Origin: an uncultured Bacteroidota bacterium
GTDB lineage: Bacteria > Bacteroidota > Bacteroidia > Flavobacteriales > Flavobacteriaceae
Direction: 5' to 3'
NCBI GenBank assembly: GCA_903819815.1
Contig: CAIJFC010000242.1
Location: 1 to 16,733 of the forward strand
Length of the DNA: 16,733 bases
The notes under the pieces were generated by a model that had not been told where the DNA came from, searched no databases, and worked only from the letters and a program-made list of their open reading frames with translations. Below, piece by piece: positions 7,201 to 15,369 of the stretch (its first letter is position 1; the number at the start of each line of letters is the position of its first letter). The position numbers and the translations under genes are program-made.

Positions 7201-9971
7201 GTTCCTGTTCCGTTCGATAAAGAAATAAATAAATTTATTGGTGCGCCATTCAAACAAACTGTTTGAGTTGCTTGGGGCTGAGTATTTACTACCGGAACAG
7301 CTACAACTTGAACACTTACTAGAGGACTTGTTACTGAACATGCCAATCCAGTTTGGGTAATTACGCAATAATAAGATAGTGTACCCAATGTAGCTGATGA
7401 TGGAGTGTAACTAGCATTTGTAGCTCCAGCTATTGCTGTATTTGCAGGTGAATCGTACCATTGGTAACTATAAGTTCCCACTCCTCCTGATGGCGTAACC
7501 ACCAAATCAGTAGGGGTAGTTCCTTGACAAATAATTTGAGTATTTGGGGTAATGGTTACTGTTGGATCTGGAACTACTTGAACAAGTGCCGTATTAGTCG
7601 CTACACTTCCGCAGTCTAATCCTGTATAGGTTACTATGGCATAGAAGTAATAGTCGCCTACAGTAGTAAAAGTTGGTGGGGTATAAGTAGCTAATGTAGC
7701 TCCTGTAATTGCAGTACCGTTGGTATTACTATTAGAAGTATTGCTATACCATTGAATTGAAGGAGTTCCTAAACCTCCTGAATAGGCGATTGTAAATGGG
7801 GCAACAGTACCACCAACGCAACTATCTTGAGTTGCCAAAGGTTGTGTTGTTATTGTTTGAACAGGATTGACAACCAAATTAAATGTTGTTGTTAAAAAAC
7901 ATCCAGATGCTGCCATTGTTAATCGTACATAAATTATTCTGTTACCTGTGTTTATTGAAGTAATTCCGTTTTGGCCTAAATTAGCATCGTTTTGAGAAGT
8001 ATGATAAGTTACGTTAACTCCAGTTTGAGTTCCTAATGCCTCACTGTTTTTTATAGTTAAGTCGAAAGTTGCCGTTCCATTGGTAGCACTTCCATCAATA
8101 GCATCGTCACATTTTGCAAAATCAGTAATTGTATTTATAACTGGTACTACAGAATTATTAACATTTACAGTTGATGATACTATAGGACAAACACCAGTTG
8201 CAGGAAAACTATAACTATATATTCCTCCAGCATCAACTGCAGGGTTGAAAACTCCCGTTCCAGATGTTAAAGCCGGACTCCAAGTCCCACCAACTTCGGC
8301 TGTACTGCCTAATAAACTAAATAAATTATAAGATGGCGTAGTTACACAGGAGGAAGTAGTGGTACTTACCCCAGTAATTTTAATTTGTTGAATACTAACA
8401 ATTACTTTAACGCTAATAGTTGTTAACGCCGTATTGCATGATTTTGTAAAAGTGTATAGGTATTCACCAGGTAAATTAATTGCCGGGTCAAAAATATTTC
8501 CACTTAAAGGGCTACCACCTGTTGGTACAGTCCAAGTTCCGCCTGTTCCAGGATTTCCATTAATAACAGTGAAAAGATCCCTTGTACTATTAGAACAAAC
8601 ACTAACATTGGTGTCTTGTGGTGTACTTCCAAAACCAGAATAGTAACCGGCAAACCCAACCGCTGTTCCTTGAAATCCAAAAACTCCAACTGCTAACGGA
8701 CCTGTAGAAGTAACAGTAAGATTTCCTGATTGATTAGCAACTCGATAAGATACCCAGTCGGTATTTCCCAATACGGTCTGAGCTTGGGATGTAGGAACAG
8801 CAACTCCGTTGATAGAAATTGTAGCGTTGGAATAGGTCAACATCATTAAATCAGTTGTGTAGGTATTGGTTCCTATTTGATTTACGTTTGGAAGGTTAAC
8901 AGAATTTTGAAAAAAGCAACTCAATGGCGGGATGAAATTTAGTCCTGAGGTAGCGGTGTCTGAACCTCCGCCTAATAATTGATATGCGAAAACAGGCTTG
9001 CTTGCTCGAACATATATATTACTATTATTGGTTCCTTGATAATAGGAGTTGGGTACTAAATAATATTGACCAGCATTTAAGGTAATTACCGGAGCAGTGC
9101 TTCCATTAACAAAAATATCAGTGTTGTTTTCGTGTGCAACAATTAATGGATTTTCCATAGTTGAAATCCCGTTTCCTTCTATGAAAATATAATCAGTACC
9201 AATTTGTGTTGCAGAAACTATTTGGTCTAAAGTTAAATCAGCTCGCCCATTTGTAATTCCCCCAAGAGCATTTCCTGTATTCACTGCAACGGGTTTGTCT
9301 GAGGTTATTAAACCTCCAATAATTCCGTCAAGATTAGCAGTTACATTACTATAACCACTAAAAACTATACATTGGCCAGCATTTAAAGTATAAGTTTGGG
9401 TATCAGCAGTTATATTTCCTGTACCACTTGAAAAAACAACTCCCGTATTATAATTCGATAATGTTACAGTGGTATTATTTTCAGTTGCCATAACACTAGC
9501 TACAAAATTCTTTCTATTATCTTGAATCTCATTTATAGTACAACCCAATCTAAAACTAGTGCCAATCCCAGGCTTTCCCTTTGAAATAATTGTTTCGGCA
9601 TGGCTCGCATGTCGCATTCTAAAACTAACATAAAAATCTTTAGTTCCTTGAAGCAGTACCCCTTTTCCAGAAACAACTGTATTTACATCGCTTAAACTTA
9701 GGAACATCTTTGTTGGCTGACCGGTTCCGATCGAAAATGATATCGGAGTTGCTGCGGATAAAGTAAATGGAGAACCAGCATATGGAGTGCCACTACCATC
9801 AGTTGCAATTACTTGAAACGGTACAGTTTCATTGGTAGACATGTAGATGTATTGATCTGAAATAGCTGAATTATCTCTTGAATGCAAAGGCGGTATCCAG
9901 TGTTTATTACTCAACTGTGAGAATGAAATCAAAGAAGATAAGAGTAAAAACAGTAATGCTAATTTTTTCAT
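4206..9971 (-). CDS. Giant multi-domain surface/secreted protein with T9SS type B sorting domain
   Basis: The 1921-residue product has a signal peptide (residues 1-18, cleavage near SFSQ). Residues about 20-448 resemble the IgGFc-binding-protein-like N-terminal domain seen in many Bacteroidetes adhesins. Residues about 450-610 hold two 'GGTW...GxFxP...GxYxYxF...C' modules. A module starting with KCDDAID lies near 619. Residues 704-1267 hold six Ig-like modules arranged as two copies of a three-module unit. Four more CDDxxD modules lie near 1278, 1377, 1494 and 1592, and an Ig-like module at about 1690-1770. The last 86 residues are the gliding-motility-associated type B C-terminal domain (FTPNADGYNDTW, FDRYGKL, GWDGTFNG, LPTDDYWYTI, KGHFTLKR), which directs export by the type IX system. 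The protein is therefore exported to the surface or released; adhesion is the likely role but no ligand can be read. It lies 31 bases after a second T9SS substrate gene in the same unit. Confidence 0.93.
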   Translation of the reverse strand: MKKLALLFLLLSSLISFSQLSNKHWIPPLHSRDNSAISDQYIYMSTNETVPFQVIATDGSGTPYAGSPFTLSAATPISFSIGTGQPTKMFLSLSDVNTVVSGKGVLLQGTKDFYVSFRMRHASHAETIISKGKPGIGTSFRLGCTINEIQDNRKNFVASVMATENNTTVTLSNYNTGVVFSSGTGNITADTQTYTLNAGQCIVFSGYSNVTANLDGIIGGLITSDKPVAVNTGNALGGITNGRADLTLDQIVSATQIGTDYIFIEGNGISTMENPLIVAHENNTDIFVNGSTAPVITLNAGQYYLVPNSYYQGTNNSNIYVRASKPVFAYQLLGGGSDTATSGLNFIPPLSCFFQNSVNLPNVNQIGTNTYTTDLMMLTYSNATISINGVAVPTSQAQTVLGNTDWVSYRVANQSGNLTVTSTGPLAVGVFGFQGTAVGFAGYYSGFGSTPQDTNVSVCSNSTRDLFTVINGNPGTGGTWTVPTGGSPLSGNIFDPAINLPGEYLYTFTKSCNTALTTISVKVIVSIQQIKITGVSTTTSSCVTTPSYNLFSLLGSTAEVGGTWSPALTSGTGVFNPAVDAGGIYSYSFPATGVCPIVSSTVNVNNSVVPVINTITDFAKCDDAIDGSATNGTATFDLTIKNSEALGTQTGVNVTYHTSQNDANLGQNGITSINTGNRIIYVRLTMAASGCFLTTTFNLVVNPVQTITTQPLATQDSCVGGTVAPFTIAYSGGLGTPSIQWYSNTSNSNTNGTAITGATLATYTPPTFTTVGDYYFYAIVTYTGLDCGSVATNTALVQVVPDPTVTITPNTQIICQGTTPTDLVVTPSGGVGTYSYQWYDSPANTAIAGATNASYTPSSATLGTLSYYCVITQTGLACSVTSPLVSVQVVAVPVVNTQPQATQTVCLNGAPINLFISLSNGTGTPSYQWYSNTVNALGGTSISGATAITYTPLTTATGTIYYYCIATYANGGCGLVTSNIAEVIVNPIQTITPQPLASQDICIGGIIAPLVVGYTGGVGTATYQWYTNPGGILISGATVSSYTPGIFGTAGDYNYYATVTLSGSGCISVASTTSLVRVVPDPTVTITPNTQIICQGATPTDLVVTPSGGVGTYSYQWYNSQTNTAIVGATNASYTPSTATVGTLSYYCVITQSGLACSVTSTLVSVQVVTNPSVSSQPLASQPICINNTPLTLTTAFIDGTGTPTYQWYTNTVNSYTGGTAISGATTLSYTPITAVVSSLYYYCIATYSNGGCGTVSTNISEVIVNPLPVINDITIVQCDDDLDAITAFNLTVNNTQISVDSANETFTYYTSLAGANANPTFDVITNPLAFTNTTPTLMYIWTRVTTVNGCYRVAKITLRVAAPNIPSTYNITMPAVCDDFLDINGNNNANNNDRDGVATFNFSSTEPTIRALLPTTGTYFIKYYRNRADALAQLNEITNLTNYRNIGYPSTQNIWVRIDSDISNTCYGLGPWVTLNVQAKPFAHSVTIPRQCDDNLDGIFNFNTANLERDLLLGQTGVAVTYFDAANNPLRDSNNNLITSPFPATFSSTSQTIRAVVTNTTPQACWFDTTIQFIVDKSPINFTIPSSLITICDDEIDPALQNGQFNFTNSQAIHTIVTSGQPSGMVFEYYDENNVLLSTPLPNPLPVTLTKNITIVVYNPINPTCKITKTIAFTVNPVPTIVLEDSKLVCSNDPTFFVLLDAGITNGSPTTNYSYVWYKDGVVIPNATSYTLNVNAEGIYTVKVINSFGCFRIRTITVIASNAAQFNMPTIMDLSDNNTVIINVTGLGNYVFSLDYPNAYQTINIFTDVTPGVHTVYVKDLDGCGTTSQIINVIGIPKFFTPNADGYNDTWNVLGLTTTKNYNTTIYIFDRYGKLLKELSPISKGWDGTFNGEALPTDDYWYTIYFEDGRTAKGHFTLKR
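6171..7862 (-). repeat. Tandem duplication of a three-module Ig-like unit inside the adhesin gene
   Basis: Unit 1 is 852 bp (7862 down to 7011, residues 704-987) and unit 2 is 840 bp (7010 down to 6171, residues 988-1267). Each begins with a QTIT.QPLA.QD motif, has PDPTVTITPNTQIICQG at the start of its middle module, and ends in EVIVNP. The middle modules share 83 of 92 residues, while the first and third modules are clearly less alike. Matching DNA blocks are offset by 837 bases, for example CAGTAGGGGT at 6671 and 7508. Confidence 0.92.
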
Positions 9972-10002
9972 ATTATTATTGACAAAGTGTAAAAATAGTA
10001 AA

Positions 10003-12300
10003 TTATCTCAACAGAGCAAAGTGCCCTTTGATAATTCGATCGTTATTTATTATTATAGAAAACCAGTAATCATCAGCTGGTAAAGTCTGTCCGTTTAGGT
10101 TGCCGTCCCAACCACTTCCTTTAGAGTTAACTTGTGTTATTAATTTACCATATCTGTTGTAAATATAAATCAACATATTTGGATATTTTGCACTATTTTT
10201 TATTGTCCAAAAGTCATTAAAACTGTCCCCATTGGGTGTAAAAAATCTAGGATAATCCAATACAAAGATCTTTAAAGGTGTTGGAAATCCACAGCCATTT
10301 ATATCTCTAATATAGATTAGGTAACTGCCTTCGGCTACATTATAAAATCGGGGACTATTTTGATAGTGTATACCGTCAATTGAAAATTCATAAACACCAA
10401 TTCCAGTATAATTAATTAGTATAGAATTCTCACTACCCGAAAAATCTACAATATCCACTGAGGTAATTGTAGCGGTCCCTGAATTTACAGCTATAAATTT
10501 CTTAGTAGCTTGACATCCAATTGCATTAGATGCCGTTACGGTATAATTTCCTGCGGTTGAAATGGAAGTGTAATTTGTTATGTCACCATTACTCCATAGA
10601 TAACTTGAAAAAATATTGGATACCCCAATTCGCGTAGGAGTTCCATTACAGATATAAACGGTTTCATCATCAAAATTTGCAGGAGAAAACGCAGTCACTT
10701 TTAATTTTATTGGTGTAATTCCATAACAATCAGGACCATTTACAATCCTTACAAAAATAATTTGTTCATTAACGATTATATTGGTATAATTATTCGGCAA
10801 TGGATTTTGTTGAATCAATGCGTCGTTATTAGTTAAATAATATTCGACTACTAATCCAGTTGGTAATCCTGATATAATTTGTGGCGTGGCATCACTATTT
10901 AAATTAAACATTGTAAATCCATCTATGTTTCCATCACCATCACATTTTAAAATTGGATTTTGCGTTCCGATAACTTGATTTGATATTTGAAGGTTTATTG
11001 TTGCAAAAGCCACACAGCCAAAGGAATTAGAAACCCTTCCATAAACTGTATTTGTGCTTGTATTTCTAAAACTTCTAGGGTTTAAAATCGGATTTATATC
11101 ATTACTATTCTCAAAGTAAACCACACTACTGAGTTGGGTATTATTTCCAGTTATTATCGAATTGACTTTCGTTAAATCAAAAGTTGCAATACCATCATTA
11201 TCATCGTCACATTGAATAAGGCGGGCATTGGTTAAAGATGGTTTTGAGCTATATTCAATCGTTACTTCATCTGATGCAACGCAGGTAGTGCCGATTAATG
11301 TAATTTCTACTTTATAAATACCTGAATCGTTTACCGTGTAAATAGGATTAGTTTGACCTAAGATTTCAGAATTATTTTTAAACCATTTGTAGGAGTAGTT
11401 GCCCGTTTGAGTGGCATTTAAATCGTAGGTTTCGCCTTCGCAAATGGGATTATTAGTGGCAATCAATTTATCTGATCCTAAATTCGCACCAATACTAAAA
11501 CTATTCGCCCCGAGAAAAATGGCAGAATCGTATAAATTGTTTCCTTGGTCTGCAATTACTAATTTTATATGATAGGGTGTCCCGGGAATTACATTTGCTT
11601 CCGCTTTCATAATTACTGTTTGACCATTAAAATTGGTGGGGTGATTTGTCCCATTAAACGCATCAAAATAAGATTGATTTGCTGGAGGACAAATACTCCC
11701 AGTTCCTCTCACCGTGTTTATTTTTACTGGAATAGTAGTTCCAGGAACAATAGCTAAATTTTGATAGGGGGTCGAGTTATCAATCGGTTTTAATAAGAAA
11801 GCAAAACCATCGGTATAATTGCATTGATTACTTGAAGCATTTAATAAATATTGCTCGGATGAAAAAATATAATCAAAACTAATTTTATTGGTTATCGGAA
11901 TAAAGTCAAATTCTAAAGAAGTTGCGTTTATGGAATTGGAAACACCAAGCGCCAATTCTAGATCTGAATCACCAAGCCAGGAAGTTCCTCCTTGACTCAA
12001 TATAGAGCTATTGGGCCCAATTGCAGAAGTTGCTTTTCCAGTACTTAATACAATTCCCTCTGAAAAAGGAAAATTACTTGTTCCAGCATTGAAATACCCA
12101 TAGCTATTTTGAATTCCACTAAAAGCATCTCCACTAACTGAAAAGTTACTCACATTGGCACAAGGACTATTGCCAACTAACACGTTTTGAACCAATTGTT
12201 GAGCAGTATACGTATCGTTTACTTGAATGTATTGCCCGTTTATTGCCCATGAAAAGCAAATTGACAAAATTAGATAGAGGGATTTTTGTGTAATTTTCAT
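10003..12300 (-). CDS. Choice-of-anchor L protein with T9SS type B sorting domain
   Basis: The 765-residue product has a signal peptide (hydrophobic residues 8-21, ending near INGQ). Residues about 24-275 match the choice-of-anchor L domain pattern: TAQQLVQNVLVG, FSEGIVLSTG, LEFDFIPI, SFDYIFSSEQY, DGFAFLLKP and NTVRG. An Ig- or PKD-like module follows (about 278-350), then two CDDxxDG modules near residues 361 (QCDDDNDGIATFDLT) and 451 (KCDGDGNIDGF), then a 'YLWSNGD..YTVTASNAIGC' module. The last 85 residues are a type B sorting domain (FTPNGDSFNDFW, YNRYGKL, GWDGNLNG, LPADDYW, KGHFALLR). It starts 15 bases after the permease gene and ends 31 bases before the giant adhesin gene, so all are probably cotranscribed. 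It should be secreted or surface attached through the type IX system. The aspartate-rich modules may bind calcium, which is an inference. Confidence 0.93.
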   Translation of the reverse strand: MKITQKSLYLILSICFSWAINGQYIQVNDTYTAQQLVQNVLVGNSPCANVSNFSVSGDAFSGIQNSYGYFNAGTSNFPFSEGIVLSTGKATSAIGPNSSILSQGGTSWLGDSDLELALGVSNSINATSLEFDFIPITNKISFDYIFSSEQYLLNASSNQCNYTDGFAFLLKPIDNSTPYQNLAIVPGTTIPVKINTVRGTGSICPPANQSYFDAFNGTNHPTNFNGQTVIMKAEANVIPGTPYHIKLVIADQGNNLYDSAIFLGANSFSIGANLGSDKLIATNNPICEGETYDLNATQTGNYSYKWFKNNSEILGQTNPIYTVNDSGIYKVEITLIGTTCVASDEVTIEYSSKPSLTNARLIQCDDDNDGIATFDLTKVNSIITGNNTQLSSVVYFENSNDINPILNPRSFRNTSTNTVYGRVSNSFGCVAFATINLQISNQVIGTQNPILKCDGDGNIDGFTMFNLNSDATPQIISGLPTGLVVEYYLTNNDALIQQNPLPNNYTNIIVNEQIIFVRIVNGPDCYGITPIKLKVTAFSPANFDDETVYICNGTPTRIGVSNIFSSYLWSNGDITNYTSISTAGNYTVTASNAIGCQATKKFIAVNSGTATITSVDIVDFSGSENSILINYTGIGVYEFSIDGIHYQNSPRFYNVAEGSYLIYIRDINGCGFPTPLKIFVLDYPRFFTPNGDSFNDFWTIKNSAKYPNMLIYIYNRYGKLITQVNSKGSGWDGNLNGQTLPADDYWFSIIINNDRIIKGHFALLR

Positions 12301-12315
12301 AACTACACAAATGTA

Positions 12316-13155
12316 CTACAAATCTCGTTTTTTTAGCAATTTATAAGAAAGAAATACAAAAATTGCAGTCCAAGCTAAAACTATCAAAATAGAAGTGAAA
12401 TGAACACTGTAATCTTTTACATTTCCAGCACCTCCAATAGCATTTTGGATATTTTTAATTACCGATAATCTTGAAAATGGTTCAACAATTAAATTACTCA
12501 TAGATTCTAAAGGGAAAAATTGCATAATGGTATCAGCCGTTTTTCCTTCAGGAAATAGTTTAAAATTTAAAATACCTTTCGCGATTCCTTCTAGAATATT
12601 CCAAACAAATAGAAATCCTATTGCAAAAGCAGATCTTTTTACCAAAATTCCTAAGAATAAACAGAACGAAAAGAAACCTAGTAATTTTACAAAATAAGCC
12701 AATAAATATTCAAGGTCCGAAAAAACAATGCTAAACTCGGTATAAGAGGAAAAATTATAACCAAGAATAAGTGACATAATAAAAACAAATAATGTTGATG
12801 CTGCTGCAAATACAACTACGGTTAAGAATTTTGAGAGTACAAATTCTTGTTTACTCATTCCATCGATTAAGTTTTGTTTTAAGGTGCCGTAGCTGTATTC
12901 GTTTGCCATCATAGAAACGATTACAATTGCTAAAAAGAACTTTAAAATTGCAGCGATATAGGTGTTAAAATGCCATATATAAGGAAAATTAAATATCCCT
13001 TCATCAGCAATATGAAGTTGGAAGCTGCCAAAATTAAATTTAATAGACGCAATTAATGCAATAAAAGAAAGTATAAAGAAATAGGTTATTGATAATATTC
13101 TACTTGATCTGCTGAGCCATATTTTTTGTAATTCTATAGAAAGTAATCGTTTCAT
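12316..13155 (-). CDS. ABC-2 type transporter permease
   Basis: The 279-residue product has about six hydrophobic segments (near residues 20-37, 65-83, 110-130, 150-172, 176-196 and 250-270) and a short basic C-terminus (KLLKKRDL). Between the second and third segments it has 'ANEYSYGTLKQNLIDGMSKQEFVLSKF', the cytoplasmic coupling segment typical of ABC-2 permeases (two parts shown as one run of the family pattern: NEYSYGTL and GMSKQEF). It would pair with the ATPase encoded just upstream to form an inner-membrane exporter, presumably two permease and two ATPase subunits. The substrate is not known. The ATPase gene ends 76 bases upstream, a spacing filled with short repeats, and the secreted protein gene starts 15 bases downstream. 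Confidence 0.9.
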   Translation of the reverse strand: MKRLLSIELQKIWLSRSSRILSITYFFILSFIALIASIKFNFGSFQLHIADEGIFNFPYIWHFNTYIAAILKFFLAIVIVSMMANEYSYGTLKQNLIDGMSKQEFVLSKFLTVVVFAAASTLFVFIMSLILGYNFSSYTEFSIVFSDLEYLLAYFVKLLGFFSFCLFLGILVKRSAFAIGFLFVWNILEGIAKGILNFKLFPEGKTADTIMQFFPLESMSNLIVEPFSRLSVIKNIQNAIGGAGNVKDYSVHFTSILIVLAWTAIFVFLSYKLLKKRDL

Positions 13156-13188
13156 TGAGATTTGAGATTTGAGATTTTGGATTTAAGA
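13154..13188 (+). repeat. Degenerate 7-bp phased repeat upstream of the permease gene
   Basis: Five successive heptamers of the form TTTRRGA can be read, including TTTGAGA at 13161 and 13168, TTTTGGA at 13175 and TTTAAGA at 13182. The array ends at the permease start codon (ATG at 13155-13153 on the minus strand). A related array of TTTYAGA lies at 16379-16406. Confidence 0.7.
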
Positions 13189-13208
13189 GTTGTGATTTAA
13201 AATTTTTT

Positions 13209-13232
13209 CATTGAAATTACCATTGAAATTAC
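13209..13232 (+). repeat. Perfect 12-bp tandem duplication after the ATPase gene
   Basis: CATTGAAATTAC occurs twice back to back at 13209-13220 and 13221-13232. The last base of the second copy is also the last base of the ATPase stop codon (TAG on the minus strand). This looks like a slippage duplication in the gap between ATPase and permease genes. Confidence 0.85.
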
Positions 13233-14131
13233 TACTTGTTTTTTGTCAATTCCAAAAATTGCTCTTCCAAACTAGTTTTACGTTTAACTAAATGATTCAA
13301 AAAAATATTGTTTTCAAACAAATATTTATTTAAATCGGCTGCAGCCAATGGACTTTTTAGATAAACCAATACTTTTCCATCTTCAGTAACTACTTTTTCG
13401 ATGGCTGGATGCGAACCTAAAACCGTTTTTAAAGTTTCATTATTGTCAGATTCCAACTCGAAATACCCTTCATTGGAAGTCATTCCATTAACCGTTCCCG
13501 AGTATAGAATTTTACCCTTTTGTAAAACTAAAACATGCGAACATACTTTTTCCACTTCATCAAGTAGATGAGAAGCCAATAAAATGGTTGTGCCTTGAGA
13601 AGCAATTAGTTTAATAATATCACGAATTTGGTGAATACCCTGGGGATCTAAACCATTGGTGGGCTCATCTAAAATAAGAATTTCAGGATCGTTCAATAAT
13701 GCAGAAGCAATTGCTAAACGCTGCTTCATTCCTAAGGAAAAAGTATTGAACTTGCTATTTTCTCGTTCAACTAAACCAACTAATGCCAGTTTTTCCTGCA
13801 CTTTAGAATAGTTGATATTTTTGATTTTGCAAACCAATTCCAAGTTTTGTTTGGCGGTCATATAAGGGTAGAAATTGGGACGTTCAATAATTGCCCCCAC
13901 TTTTTTAAGTGCTTCGTGGGTTTCCACTTTGCCACCAAACCAACTGTATTCACCAGAAGTTTTATTAACCACATTAAGGACAATTCCTAAAGTAGTAGAT
14001 TTTCCGCTTCCATTAGGACCTAAAATACCGTAAACATTTCCTTTGTGAATTTCAAGTGAAACATTGTTTACCGCGTGAACATATTTATTGTAAATCTTGT
14101 TCAGATTATTAATCGATAGTATATTTTCCAA
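13232..14131 (-). CDS. ABC transporter ATP-binding protein (TTG start)
   Basis: The 299-residue product is a complete ABC ATPase. It has Walker A GPNGSGKST (residues 38-46), a Q-loop region with Glu83 in IIERPNFYP, a signature FSLGMKQ (131-137) in place of LSGGQ, Walker B ILILDEP (151-157), a D-loop GLDP, and the switch histidine 188 in ASHLLDE. The SLGMKQ signature and ERPNFYP segment are typical of the exporter ATPases that work with ABC-2 permeases. The C-terminal 90 residues are an accessory domain of the same subfamily. The start is TTG at 14131-14129: the frame has a TAA stop two codons upstream, no ATG lies in between, and the domain begins at once (ILSINNLNKIY). It partners the permease downstream. 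Its substrate cannot be read; the cotranscribed secreted proteins are suggestive but do not use ABC transporters for export. Confidence 0.95.
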   Translation of the reverse strand: MENILSINNLNKIYNKYVHAVNNVSLEIHKGNVYGILGPNGSGKSTTLGIVLNVVNKTSGEYSWFGGKVETHEALKKVGAIIERPNFYPYMTAKQNLELVCKIKNINYSKVQEKLALVGLVERENSKFNTFSLGMKQRLAIASALLNDPEILILDEPTNGLDPQGIHQIRDIIKLIASQGTTILLASHLLDEVEKVCSHVLVLQKGKILYSGTVNGMTSNEGYFELESDNNETLKTVLGSHPAIEKVVTEDGKVLVYLKSPLAAADLNKYLFENNIFLNHLVKRKTSLEEQFLELTKNK

Positions 14132-14200
14132 ATTTTATTTTTTTTATAAATGTAAGACGTTTTATGTTTATGAATGTTACAAAAACTATAATTTTTCATC

Positions 14201-14230
14201 AAAAAAAATCCCGTATTATTATTAAGGGAT
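14201..14230 (-). terminator. Intrinsic terminator after the nucleoid-associated protein gene
   Basis: On the minus strand, stem ATCCC/GGGAT (14230-14226 with 14212-14208) around a 13-base loop is followed by eight T residues (14208-14201). It begins 18 bases after the stop at 14249 and lies before the ABC operon, so it probably separates the two transcription units. The stem is short, so readthrough is possible. Confidence 0.65.
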
Positions 14231-14248
14231 CGTTAAGTAGTTTTAAAT

Positions 14249-15307
14249 CTAACTTTTCTGCTCTTTGTTGAAATAAACCAAGTAATAATACATTTGCTTT
14301 TCTTCATCCCAGCCTTTTTCAACATATTTTTCGGCACTTTCAGGGTTAATAAAGTCCATTTTAATTTGAATGTGTGTATCTAAATTAATCACGTTTTTAA
14401 TCGATTTTCGAGCGTCAGAAACTGCCGAATTTGCAATAGGAAAAGTAGTTACATCTTCGATGCTGTATTTCTCGCCTTTATCCACTTTGTAGCTTCTAAA
14501 TTCAGGAATTAAATCGGGATTGTCCATTACTTCATTCAAAAAATTACTTTCTTCAAATTGATCGTTTTTAGCAAAATAATTCACCGAACGATTCATAAAC
14601 ATCACTTCCTGTTTTTTATCTTCAGCAGGAAAAACAACGTCTTTTGCAAATCCTTGACAGAATTTCAAGTATTTTTTAGTGATAAAATTCTCATCTTGAA
14701 ATGCATCAACCGAAAGGAAATGTTCCAACCAATATCTCGCATCATACCGATTGCTATCAACAGATAATACCTTGTATCCTTCCTCTTTTTTATAATTAAA
14801 AATTATGCATCCTTTGTCTAACTTGCTGAGGTTGATTCCTTGTTGCAAAATCATTTCTAAAGTGGTTCCTTTTTCTTCAAATTGTAAAAAATCAGTTTGG
14901 ACTTCACTTTTAAACACTCCAATTGCATCAACTACAGTATTATCAATGTTTACATTAGTTAAATACGTTACATAAACTTCCCCATTTTTAATGTGCGGAT
15001 GGTTGGATTGCTGAAATAAATGATTGGTAATTTTCTTAGAAACGTCATGAAGACTACTTGGGTTTGCAAAAACTTCCGAAGCAAATAGGAACATTTCATT
15101 ATAATCCAAATCCACCTCATGAGCAAATTGGAAATAATTCTCCTCTTTTTCTCTAAAAGGTCGGAAGAAATATTCCTTCATCAGCGGAACAATTTCATCG
15201 GTAAGATTAAAAGGTTGTTCAGATAAAAATTGAGATTCGTTTCGGCTTTTATTACCAACTCTGTGAATTGATAAGGTTTCAATGTGGGTATTATATAGGT
15301 TTATCAT
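14249..15307 (-). CDS. Nucleoid-associated protein, YejK/NdpA-like
   Basis: The 352-residue product resembles the YejK/NdpA family (37-kDa nucleoid-associated proteins, length about 330-350). Supporting segments are the N-terminal 'LYNTHIETLSIHRVGNK', the 'FYF'-like PLMKEYFFRPF motif, 'GEVYVTYLTNVNIDN', 'KGCIIFNYKKEEGYKVLSVD' (shown as the family's central strand), 'RYWLEHFLSVDAFQDENF' and the late 'IQIKMDF'. The family binds DNA in the nucleoid; its exact role is not settled. No signal peptide or membrane segment is present. It is cytoplasmic. Immediately upstream (8 bases) begins the inverted arm that flanks the four-helix-bundle gene, so its native leader may have been replaced when that element came in. 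A terminator follows at 14201-14230. Confidence 0.8.
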   Translation of the reverse strand: MINLYNTHIETLSIHRVGNKSRNESQFLSEQPFNLTDEIVPLMKEYFFRPFREKEENYFQFAHEVDLDYNEMFLFASEVFANPSSLHDVSKKITNHLFQQSNHPHIKNGEVYVTYLTNVNIDNTVVDAIGVFKSEVQTDFLQFEEKGTTLEMILQQGINLSKLDKGCIIFNYKKEEGYKVLSVDSNRYDARYWLEHFLSVDAFQDENFITKKYLKFCQGFAKDVVFPAEDKKQEVMFMNRSVNYFAKNDQFEESNFLNEVMDNPDLIPEFRSYKVDKGEKYSIEDVTTFPIANSAVSDARKSIKNVINLDTHIQIKMDFINPESAEKYVEKGWDEEKQMYYYLVYFNKEQKS

Positions 15308-15315
15308 TTTTTTTT

Positions 15316-15342
15316 AGGTTCAAAGTTGCAAAGTTACAAAGG
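15316..15342 (+). repeat. Left inverted arm of the four-helix-bundle element
   Basis: The arm begins AGGTTCAAAGTTGCAAAG and its reverse complement matches the right arm at 15762-15800 for most of its length, apart from a few substitutions and a short insertion (ACTGA) in the right arm. It starts 8 bases upstream of the ATG of the nucleoid-associated gene on the minus strand. Confidence 0.7.
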
Positions 15343-15369
15343 ATCTAAGGTCAAGTGGTTATTGAAAAA

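Noticed and set aside
6171..7862. CRISPR-like or satellite array suggested by regular 837-base spacing
   Set aside because: Both copies are in frame and encode Ig-like modules; this is protein domain duplication.
8434..8689. Open frames on both strands inside the giant adhesin gene
   Set aside because: They are shadows of the 1921-residue frame, with no domain, no promoter and no upstream start context.
9972..10002. Internal promoter before the giant adhesin gene (TACACTTTG on the minus strand)
   Set aside because: It has one base too many between TA and TTTG to match TAnnTTTG and no -33 element, so cotranscription is the simpler reading.
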